Positions 49,431 to 60,074 of a stretch of 64,000 bases of DNA are shown here, one piece after another. A program made the position numbers and the translations under genes. Source of the stretch: Marsupella aquatica (taxonomy: Eukaryota > Marchantiophyta); assembly GCA_973895155.1 (NCBI GenBank), contig OZ316892.1:22816001-22880000 (forward strand), read 5' to 3'. The stretch's first letter is position 1, and every line of letters begins with the position of its first letter. Under the pieces are notes generated by a model. The model was not told where the DNA came from. It did no database searches and saw only the letters and a program-made list of their open reading frames with translations.

Positions 49431-51192
49431 AGATGTCAGAAAAAGGGATCACGTTGCCTCAATTTGGATTCTAGGTCAATGGAGAGGTTGATACACACTG
49501 ACCAGTCCAATCACATGCTAAAACCGAGTGACCACGAAATTTGCCCAGAAGTTTGTTAACCCAGCAAATACGAAAGGTGATTTATTTCCTCATTTCCTTC
49601 GGCATGAAGCTGGTCTCTACTCCTCCAGAATAATTTTGAACTCTGGGTGACTTGCACCTCCAGGAGGCCAGAACACAGTTTCACCCAGAACGCCCACTAG
49701 TTGCTGTCAATTACAGACAGTAACTCGCCCTGAACTCGAAATGTTGGTCGACTCATCAGCCACTTAATGTACTACTATATTACTTGGGCGAGTCTCATGT
49801 TCAGTTTCTCTTTCTGCGTTATTTCTATTGATCTCATCTGACGCAGTGAGGATTAAAATATGTCAAAACTTGCAATGCAAATCGAATTGAAGGAAGTAAG
49901 TAGTACATGGCATGATCTTCGCTTTTGCAAAGTGACCTTTCCCCTTGTCTTGTGCTACAAAGTGGGGTTAAAATATGTAAAGCTATGTAGGAAGATTTCG
50001 CATTGAAGAACGTAAGGTCGTGTAGCTTAGTTTTAACGAATACCGAAGGGTGGCAATTGAATTGAGAGGAGAAGTGACACACATCACTCTGTAACAAGAT
50101 GCCTTTGGGGAAAGCAGAGAAAGGGTAGAGTCGAGGGAGGATTGTAGTTAGGAACAGAAAATCGCTTAGAGTGAATACGAACGTCCATTGTCGCCTTCAT
50201 TACATTATTGCACTACTGAACATCCTGAGCACGGTATATTAACTGACAGGCAACAGAGAAGGCGATAGTATTTTACTGGTTGAAAGGAAGGTACGAACTT
50301 CGAAAGCAAAACCCGGAAATGCATAAGCTTACATGGGAGGAAATGAAGGTGACTTATGGATAAAGTCGGAAACCGAAAGTACTCCAAGGCCAAAGTATAT
50401 ATCTTCTTGCAGTCGATTTACGTGAACCATCCGAAAGGACTGCGAGAATCAATAATCAACTGTCGTGATCTTCTGTGTAGATTAGACAAACCGCCGTTGT
50501 AGTGAAAACTAATTGCATGTAAGGAAAATGTCGCAGCCAGGATGTGACATATACAGTTCGTTGAGGACAAAATGAACTTGTAAGGACATCCAACACCAAT
50601 TGACTAGTCAAGTTATGCATCGACCAAAATGTTCAGCTAGTGGCAAGCTCCAGATGAAAGTAAGGCACATTTGACTACAACAAAAACTTGTCTGAAAGGC
50701 ATTCCGTCTTTAAGTAATGCAATATAACCAGTTGCAAACAAGTTGAAGGTATGCTCCGACGCACATAACTCGTCTTGTCCGGCCAGTTCTTTCAATCATG
50801 GACAATAGTGGTGCACGGCTAGGAAGAATAGTATCCCAAGACTTTGCTCTCCGATTGTTCCTAATTAGAGACCAATCATTGGAGAGACTTAAGTGATTTG
50901 GGTCAAAGCAGCCTTGGAAATCAATAGCTGAAGGGGTGCAGTCCCTTCCTGTGTGATCCAAGATTTTACTCTCAATATGTTTCGAAGCAGGATCACCTGC
51001 TCTCTAGACCTTCTATCCAAATAGCAGAGGCTTGACTTGAGCCAGCATCTACACAATTCTCCCATTTCTATCTTACATCTTTAATGAATAATATACAACC
51101 GAGTTCATAGAAGAGCAGCCTATTTACAAAATGAATGAATTTCAAGTGCCCGAAATTTCAGGCAAGCAACTTGCGAGGACCTTCACGGACAA
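49431..51192. other. Intergenic; 3' side of the FemAB-like gene at the right
   Basis: No gene is recognised. About 200 bp next to 51193 must hold the 3' UTR of the minus-strand gene. Confidence 0.5.
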
Positions 51193-54100
51193 TTAAAGAA
51201 TACCATCTTTGAAAGGGCTGTTCTCCTCGAGCACTTCTAAGGCAAATTTTATCTGCATTGCCAATCGCAATTCAAGTTTTAAATTAGTCAAACAACACTA
51301 ACATATCAGACATTCATTTGACAAGAGGTCAATTGCCCCTAAAAACCCCGAGAATCCGGATCTCTGCCACGTCCTCAGCCTTGCGCCTGTAGTGTGAAGA
51401 GAAGGCCGAGATATAAATTCGAAGCTTCAAACATCTATCCAATCATAAAAGCGAAACTACCCCATAAGGTCAGAAAAGTGGTTACCTGTGAAGTTTCCTG
51501 ATAGAGAAACCTTGCTATTGCTTCTCGAAAGTCAGGGTCAGGTATGTAGTGAGCGCTATATGTCGCTCTTGGAATATAACCACGCTGGATCTTGTGCTCC
51601 CCTTGAGCTCCAGCTTCAACTTTCTTTAACCCCCACTCAATTGCTGCTTCTATGGCCTGTATCAGGAAAACCAAGGTAGTACGAGGTATATTAATAACTC
51701 TTCACAGAAATTTTGAACGGTGAGAATTCTATACTGCTATCATAGAAGATGCAGAGAAATGCTACGCGCACATTCAAGGTTCTAGTTTGAGAGGCTAAAC
51801 AAATGTCCCTTTGGAGTTACTTGAACAGGTAGACATGCAATTCGCAATCAAACACCACCAGGACACAATCATCTGAGCCGAAACTAAGCTAATTCAACCC
51901 GATGTCCATGTCTCAACTAAGGAGTGGAGAGGCTGAAGGTGACAAGAGATGACATGCCTGATAGTAGCAAGCCTCAAAGTGCAGGCTAGGATAATAAGTA
52001 TTGGGAGCACAGCCCCAGTTGCGACCGAAGAGTGTATCGCCACCTATCAAATTCAAAGCACCTCCAACAATGTGTCCCTCGTCCTCAGCCACAACAAGGA
52101 GGACACGGTCTCCCAACCGAGATCCCATGATGTGGAAAAACTCACGAGATAGATAAGCCTGTCCCCATCTATGTAACGTTGCACAAATGTTAGGTGACTT
52201 AAGAGGCCCAATAAATGCTGTTACTCACACCATGCAAAGTATTCTAAGACCAGTATAAAATAAGCCTTATTCTAAAAAAATGGATTGAGGATGTTCCAGA
52301 AATTAATCATCGATTTGCTTGGTTCGAACCCAATCCACATGGGAAATTGCAACCGGAAAGTCTGTTTTGTTTGTCTTTCTAGTTTCTGTACTGGTAAGCA
52401 ACAAAAAGAAGTTACTTTAAGACCAATCTCTTGTTAACGAAACCTGCCCGTCATCGAGTGTAAATTTTTAAACTTCGAAGCTACTACTTGAAATTAATTA
52501 CCCCTATAAGATTGATTTCACGTTGCCCTCACCACATCTTCCAATCAACAGCGAAGTAACATCATTCGCATCCTACATATGGGAGTGAATTGTCTCATGA
52601 AAAACGTCATTCACAACGTCTGATTACCATTCCACTAGTCCATATAGTGCAAACCTGTCAGTATATTTACTGTATTTTAGTACCTCTTCGGACTCCCTAA
52701 GCTTTCCTGAGACCTTTGTGGTCACAGAAAACATTGATTGTGAGAGTTTCAACCTTGAGATCCGCAAAATTCCTTTAACGCGTATTCTACTGCGTACTTT
52801 AAAGCCATTAGAAAACCACATGTGATTTAACCTGTGTTGGCAAACTGCGTTGCCGGGAGATGATAACAAAATGCAAGGGGCCTTACTTGTTGTCTGTTGT
52901 GTTGCGATAGAAGTCATAAAACGAATCCCAGTGATGTGACTGCACGAATACCAAAGATTACTTCATGGTCAGACAAAGAAGAGCTCATTCCTTACTAAAC
53001 ATTTTCAATAAAACTAAGACTCGAAAAGCAAGAACTAAAGTCAGCGAGGAACAAAACAATTGTCAATTGTAATGACCAGGGTATTTTGTTCAAATGAACA
53101 TATAAAGCAGGACAGTAAGAGCGCAGACAAGACTTCTTCGCTTCCTTACTAAATGTATCGAAGTCCAGATCTACTATGGAACACGGAAGCGTACCATCAG
53201 CTAAAGTGACAAATATTACCTTGATGTCGTCGCCTCTTAACCGCTTCATGACCAGACTTTGGGTGTGAATCTGCACCCACCCACACCATGGAATATGTGC
53301 TCACTAAAACTGAAAAGTGAGCAATTTTTAGCCCCATCACATGATAAACACATAAATACCAGCAATGACATCTGCCAGGAGAATCTGACAAGATTAAAGG
53401 AGTACCTTTTTGCGTTCTTGCCGTATATTTTTCCTCTTGCTCTGCTTCAAATCCATCAGAAAGTCGTCGAAGCTGAAAAGCATTCCAATGGACTTGAGAT
53501 GAGACAAAGTCATGAAAGATTTCGACTTTCATACATTAAAAGTGAGGGTTTCGACGTGTTATGGACGTGGAACTGCATACACCGGCCCATGCAATTTCTA
53601 ATGTTAAGCGACGATACGTGTGCACTTCACGTGTCTGCAACATTGCAACTTGTCCTACCTTTGCCAGATCATTCAACAAGCACGAAAGTACAGATCTAAG
53701 TCTGAAGATACATTGTAGAAGCACGCCACGGAAAGGAAGAAGTCCAAAACAGGTTTGTGTAATTTCCTGGACCCTGGATAGTACATTTGAAAAATCTCTT
53801 CAAACTGAGCTTTGAATCATTAAAAAAAGCTCACAAACCCTGTTCTTTTCTCTTACTAGTACAACTCTAATTCTCACCTCCTGTAATCGCGGTTTTCCCA
53901 ATGGTACTGCATCCCAATGCGCTGGAGGAAGCCCATCTTACCCATTTTAACCCACTCCTCCTGATTGGGAAATGTCACATGCACAGATGACACCTTCATC
54001 TGCTTCAACAGAAAAGGATTCTTAGCCAGGTTGAACTATATTATCTACATTGGATCTCTGCAGTGTATACATATTAGAACATCGTCAACTTCAATTCACC

Positions 54101-56553
54101 TGGTTGGGTGTCCCGAGATTAAAGATCCTGTCAAATAATCCGGTGCCACGAAGTAATCGATTTCATTCATAACTCACAATTAGATACAATTTCGCTTTAA
54201 TCATGTTACTGACTTAGCAGGACGACACTTCTCCACCAGGACTGACAGCTTGAAAATGCAAAAGGGATAGCCAACTAAAAAATTATGCCGAGGTTTCTGT
54301 TGAAGTCAAGACTACCAGGACAGTGCCTGATTCCCAACAGTGAGCTTCAAACATGCAGGCTAGACAAGCCAGAAGACGTTCGCTGCTAGATTCGGGCAAT
54401 CAAGCAAAAACGGACTTCTTTATCATCAACTCACATCAAGCCATCAAAGTCAAGATGGTGTACTTGATGAGTAAGTTGTTGCATAGCCTTGCACAGACCA
54501 TCAAAGACTTGATTCTTGTTCGGCCCTCCACGTACAAGTATCCGAGGTCCTGTTGCAGGTGTGAAAGGCACACAACACTGCAGTTTTGGATAATATGAAC
54601 CCCCATAGCGAAAATATGCACTAGCCCAGGAGTGATCAAATACATACTCACCATACGAGTGACTGCAAAAAGCGTTGCAGAAAAATCAATCAAACAATGC
54701 GTTCATTTCTGGTTTCCAACTTCTCATTATATTCTCATGAAAATGAAACATAGTGGATCCAAAATACGATATTTTATGAGATAGACGGTAATGATCTACG
54801 AGAATGTATGCAGATACCTAGACAAGGCTTGCCCAGATACTCTTAAGTAATTGATGTTCCATCATAAACGCCTGCTTGGCCTTAGGTCCTGAACGCTAAT
54901 AATAAGGGAAAACTTGGACAAATATTGAGCACTCAGGTGGGAAACTCTTGCATTACGAAAAGGTTTTGTAAGAGATAGAAACTTATTCATCTTTTGGGGA
55001 GTGGAGGTTCCTTTGCCGAGAGGGAAAAGTCTCTTCAAGAAATGGGGAACTAAGTCATAATCTCCTCTAGAAGTACACGCATGGAGTGAAAACTTGCTTT
55101 TGAATCAGTGAGCCCACGGTGAACTGTGCCCCACTCTACTTTTAAACGCAATGTTACCCTTAGAGTTTGGGAGTACAATGAGATCTGAACGTCTACAATA
55201 TTAGCTTCACACTTGTGATAATATCACAATGACAACTAGACGATATCCTCCATAAAAATTGTAAGAGCTGACGACAGAGTAGCTTAAAATAGGCTCATGA
55301 GGAAATCACAAAGACAAAACCACCTGGGACATAAATCTGCAACTGGGGGGAATGAGGTTTCTACCTAACTCTTACCTTTTATAGTAGAGGGGAACAACGC
55401 CTAACGCATTGCCAGCTTCATCTCGGGCTACAAGATGTTGAGCCACCCATCCTTCCTCCTATACAAATTTATCAGTCAGCTCACAAATGATAGCAATGTT
55501 TGCAAAACATGTGACTGCCTTTTATGAGAATCTGAGAAGGGCATCAAGACATTGTCAACTGCGTCCTCTTCCTTCTACTCACCGGAGTAGCACTCTTGCT
55601 TTCCTCCAGGCTCAGTAGAAATGCATGCGAGACGAATGGGTTGGCGCATTCAGGCCCTGCTGCATCAATAGCGCATGCATCCCAGTCTTCCTCAGGAATC
55701 AAAGATATCGATGAAACCACAGACACAGTGATTGTAGATAAAGGCTCCGGAATAGCTGCTCTCTCCTCTACGCTGCCAGGAGATACCTGCTTCTTACGCA
55801 GCCAAGAAACCTGGACACATCAGAATTTCCAGACGTACACGAAAGAAAACAGAGTAAAAGACAACAACTGCTTCCGTAGACTCAGTAAGACTTCAGCGTA
55901 TGCAGGTAGACTTACCTCGGCAGCTGAGCCAGTGGCCTGCTCTGCTGAAATAGTGAAGTCACACTGAGATGGTTGCAACACCGGTTTGCTTCTCTTCTGC
56001 CCCCAGAAGAATGCCCTCGTAACTAGCTTCCTTCCACCTCTTTCTTTCCTTCTACCATTCAACAATTCCTGAGAACAACTCATGCAATTTTATGAGTGCG
56101 GATAACTGGTGGCCCAATTTAACCAAACTGTCATTTCTAGTGACTGCTTTCCGAATTTAGGCATCCTCGAGACATTTCTAGGCCTAGAAAAACCACTGGA
56201 GAGCTTGCAGAGTGGCTGCTACACCAAAGAGCTGTCGATAGAAAAGGTTAAAAACCAAGCGAGCTCTTCGGCACTACATTTGTTTGCAGTCTACAAAACT
56301 TGCAGAATCAAAGGGCATTTTTATTGTCACACAGACCACAGAAAACCTCTCTTGAAACGACCCACTTGTACTCCGGTAGACACGAACACCAGAAACCCAG
56401 CTGAAATGGAAAACAGCACCGGACAGTACTCGAGACTCTCAAAGAGGTATAGCTATGGCCCCTCATCGAGATCCACACCTGGGTTGCAGCAGTCTGACGC
56501 GCAGCACCGAATCCGAGAGAAGCACCCACGATCGAAGCTGATACTGCGGCCAT
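51193..56553 (-). CDS. Plastid-type FemAB-like (DUF482, GNAT-fold) protein, 12 exons, about 490 aa
   Basis: Minus-strand exons: 56553-56479, 56068-55916, 55810-55583, 55458-55376, 54662-54464, 53999-53878, 53472-53406, 53270-53220, 52939-52887, 52168-51958, 51656-51486 and 51252-51193, totalling 491 codons with TAA. All junctions keep frame. The first exon encodes a likely transit peptide (MAAVSASIVGASLGFGAARQ). The domain then shows IPEEDWDACAIDAAGPE, SYGEYVFDHSWASAYFRYG, YYPKLQCCVPFTPATGPR, RIGMQYHWENRDYRSF, LKQSKRKNIRQERKK, ALNLIGGDTLFGRNWG, YYPSLHFEACYYQ and GAQGEHKIQRGYIPRATYSA. These are hallmarks of PF04339, shared by plants, cyanobacteria and proteobacteria. The biochemical role in plants is not established; the fold suggests acyl or aminoacyl transfer. 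The exon 1-2 junction and start are inferred. The intron after exon 10 begins with GC. Confidence 0.9.
51657..51957 (-). other. Apparent GC-AG intron of the FemAB-like gene
   Basis: Exon 10 ends TACTATCAG at 51958 and the intron starts GCATGT; it ends GATACAG at 51657. Joining there reads CYYQ-AIEAAIEWG, exactly as the family requires, in phase 0. No GT donor nearby keeps frame; the GT four bases further on breaks it. GC-AG introns are a minority class in plants, normally spliced by the U2-type spliceosome. Confidence 0.78.
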
Positions 56554-58066
56554 CTCCACTACCACCACCACCAAGAACAACAAAAACAACAGCACCAAGT
56601 CTCCAGCGAAATAGTAACAGAGTTGCAACTCGCAACTTCTGCTCTGCTCTGGACCGAATGCAAAGCTTCGTCTGAGGGGCTGATTCTCTTGCTACTGCTG
56701 TACTCTGGTGCCGCAGCATTAATTGTTTTTTATTACACTAAATATCGCATGCCCAGAATGTATGAAAATGAGCTCCCATCCACCAAGAGAATGCTCGGAT
56801 ACCTTTTACACCTTCACTTTTTACACCCTCGCTTATTGACATCCTTACCAAACAGTTTACACCTTCACCTCATTGACATCCTTCTTGTTTGCCAAGCGCT
56901 TTGAGTCATTAGACCCATAGACCTATCACTATAGTAGCCTAACCCTGGACCCAGTAGTCTGTGATAAGTGGAAAATGATGTACCAAACTGACATACCAAA
57001 CCAAAAATGATGCACACAAGTTTCCCGGGATCCGTTGAGATACAAAATATTTTCCCCATTGAGATCAATTGCAAAAAAGTTTGGGAAACTTTTGGAAAGT
57101 CTAACAGCAGTTATTCAAGCAGGTTACACAAATTTTTGGATGCAATTAAATGCGAGGCATGTATCATTATCTCCTTACAAAAGAGATGTTCTTGACGACG
57201 GAGACAAGGGGTGTGAGAATCTTTATGAGGGAGAGCTAGGTGTTACCCTCTGGATTTTTCAGTGGTTACATTTAATCACTGTCCAATTGATCTTGGTATC
57301 TTTGTGACAGTTTACTGATAGCACAAGCCTCAAATAGTTTTGGAGAAATGTAGTCAAAAGAGACCTTGAACATAGGATGAGCTTTACAGACATGTCCATT
57401 GACACCCTTTTTTTCCAAATAGTTTTCAAAAGCAAAGTTTGACCTTTAATATCTCCCTTCAGATCCAATGTAAGAGGAGCTTCTTTTACTTGTGAGAAGA
57501 GGTTTGGGAATATCTTTCCAACCAGTCTAATATCCATAGTTTTTATGAAAAGTTGAAAGAGTTGTGAATTTTAAAAGGCTACTCCATCACTCAGTGTCAC
57601 TTTGTGCTTCCGGATGTTTTAAAGTAGCTAACTTTGGCATTCATTATCTCCCTCTATATCAATGGAATCTAATTTTAGTAGGTTTGCTAGAAACTGCTCA
57701 TAAAGATCTTTCCAATGATCCTAATATATCTAATTTTCATGGAGAGTTGAGAGATTTACATATTTCCAAAGACAGCCCTCATTTTCTTGCCACATTTCAC
57801 TCATTTGCGTAATATGTACAGGAAATTTCGCCACGTGAACACAAAATGAGGGTTTTGTTGCAATTCCTGGCTTCCAAAAGTGTATTGGTGCATTTTGGAA
57901 ATGGATGTCCACCTGGATATCCCTTTGCAAAATATACTCACTTGTTTTCATTATATTTTAAGAATAAAGATATACACTGAATCTATACTATACTCTATAT
58001 TCTCTATATTGCAACCAGAGTCAATACTATGATTTGCATCTAAATCTATATTATAATTTGCTATCA
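56554..58066. other. Upstream of the FemAB-like gene, then intergenic DNA
   Basis: The first few hundred bases should include the 5' UTR and promoter of the minus-strand gene. No TATA box is obvious. A TTTACACC-TTCACCT-ATTGACATCCTT motif recurs at about 56807-56880. No other gene is seen. Confidence 0.45.
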
Positions 58067-58660
58067 ACTTGTATTGTTCATGAACTACTTGGTAGAGTGA
58101 AGCCAAGGCCATAATTTCTCTGCTAAGAGAAAATTCTGATATTGCTAACATTTAGATGTTATAATCTGCATTCAAAGTCTACCGTTCATGACCAACTCAG
58201 TAGAGTGCATGACCTACTTGGTAGAATGAAGCCATATGCTGTGATTTATCTGTGTAACACAAAAAATTTGATATTGCACCCAGTCTCCTGATCTTTGAAT
58301 CACAAGATATGCATAATAATCTTGTTTTGCAAAATGGAGAAATTGACATGGAATGCTTACCAAAGTAAGTAATTAAATATATACTAGATTTTGGAGGTAT
58401 TTGCTTGATAGACCCCCAAAATGAAACTTGTTACTTGATCAACCCCCTGAGGTCTATAAACGGTCCAGATCTGAGATCGAAAGGTCCATCAATGGTCCAG
58501 ATTGGGGAAAAGTATCGAGGGAGTTGATTAAGCAAACTTCTTCCAGAAGGGGGTCTACTAAGCATATCTCTCTAGATTTTGTGATCAAAGTCTATCATTC
58601 ATGACCTACTTTGCAAAGTGAAACGATAAGCCGTTATTTCTCTGGTGACACACAATTTTG
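58067..58660. repeat. Cluster of an unnamed dispersed repeat (TTCATGACCTACT family)
   Basis: Copies carry TTCAAAGTCTACC-TTCATGACCTACT, then GTAGAATGAAGCCATA, GTGATTT-TCTG and AATTTGATATT. Partial copies occur here near 58077, 58163, 58205 and 58582. Others lie near 24565, 24644 and 40726, and possibly one inverted near 33365. I recognise no coding part, terminal repeat or A-tail. Confidence 0.75.
58393..58571. mobile_element. Small terminal-inverted-repeat element with 9-bp target duplication
   Basis: The left end GGAGGTATTTGCTTGATAGA and the reverse complement of the right end AGAGATATGCTTAGTAGACC are inverted copies that continue into CCCCC. Exact 9-bp copies of CTAGATTTT flank the element at 58384-58392 and 58572-58580. 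A 9-bp duplication fits the Mutator-like superfamily, and the 179-bp length makes it a MITE. It inserted within a dispersed-repeat cluster. Confidence 0.8.
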
Positions 58661-60074
58661 ATATTTAGACTATCTTGTGAGTATGGATGGTCATGGAAAG
58701 TCCAGGTATGGGAAGTGCTTCCTGTGCGTACACACAACTATTTGGGCTAGGTTAAAAGGTGAGTATTTACTAGGGTATTTACATTGAGTTGCTTTAAAAA
58801 TTTAGAAATTTATTTTGAGGTTTCACAATGACCCCAAAATAATTTCATGATTAATTATCTTTTGCGCCAACTGGGAGGTCCCTCCACTAAACCTCATGCA
58901 GCCCACAGAGCACATCATTCCGCAGTACAGCTAATATCTTATTCATTCACCTACAGAGCAATGTTTTGTTTTGGCTATTTATTGGCAGAAACCTCCACCT
59001 GCTTAGCTTTGGCTAATCAGTACAAAGGGGAAAAAATGATCAACTTGAACAAAAAAATTCCCAAAACGGCCTCCTCCGTTGGATCCACCCTGACAAGAGT
59101 GGGCCATTGATGGATTAGCTAGGACTCACTAGATAGTGGCAACTGGCTCAGTTTGTCACTTGCTAGTATCATCCTGGGTACCATTTCAACCTTAGCTTGT
59201 CTGATTGTTGCATTTGTTGCAGGTTTGATGATCTAAATCTGCTTTAGATGGTTGAAGATTTATTTATTAGATGCTTCAATTGGTTTGATGGTCTACAATA
59301 TAAATGTCCATTATAGAGTGAAAACATTTAGAAACACAATAGATTGCCCTTCTGTATTTGAGCTACATACTTATTACAGAATTACAACTTTCAATCAATA
59401 ATACCTATAAATACTTAAATAAGTACTTTAAGCTCAGTGTGCAAATTAACACATATTTATCTGCCTCATTCAAAAACTGGTGCAGCAAGAAAGATAGACT
59501 TAGTTTCCAAGTTAGGGCTTTCTTCCCCCTAGGAAAAGGATTAATTACCAGGCTTATGAATCCCACTGACTTGAAATACTTAGATGTCCAATTATTGAAG
59601 CCTAAGAATTAAAACAATATTCAAGTTTATCACCAAAGTTTTGAAATGTTCATCTCATATTCCAATGTACATACATAGTCAAAAGTTGCATCTCTCTTGT
59701 GTGATGTTAGTCATTGTACTCTTTCTCCTTCTTGATTTTTGATACCTAGGTGTAATTTTACACAATGTTGATATTTATATTTGTTTTGTAAAGAAAGGGA
59801 AAACCAAGCCCCACAACTCACTAAACATTTTGGACAAGGAGCCTCTGTCCAATCTAGTAATTGAACAATAATTTCTTCTCCCAGCTGTTCCACTGTACAT
59901 CTAGCTGTCTGGTCAACCCATCCAATTCTCGATCCTTAGAGTAATGTCGTCCTTGAAGGCTTCATTTCCTTTGTCCTCAATCAAAACTATAGCCCAACCA
60001 CTGGGCTGCATTTTTCAGTGTCATTGCTGAATGGAAGGAATGGAGTGGAAGGGGTCACTTGGGATTTAGCCACC
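58661..60074. other. Intergenic, upstream of the peroxiredoxin gene
   Basis: No gene is recognised. The last few hundred bases should carry the promoter and 5' UTR of the plus-strand peroxiredoxin gene. I could not assign a TATA box with confidence. Confidence 0.45.

Noticed and set aside
52330-52350. GGTTCGAACCC as a tRNA gene or SINE B-box
   Set aside because: It lies in an intron of the FemAB-like gene without a matching A-box or cloverleaf.
54436-54463. Later GT donor (GAT/GTGAGT) for FemAB-like exon 5
   Set aside because: Its sequence is closer to the donor consensus, but it would break the frame with the next exon. The CAA/GTACAC donor at 54463 gives the family-like junction THQ-MKVSSVHVTFP.
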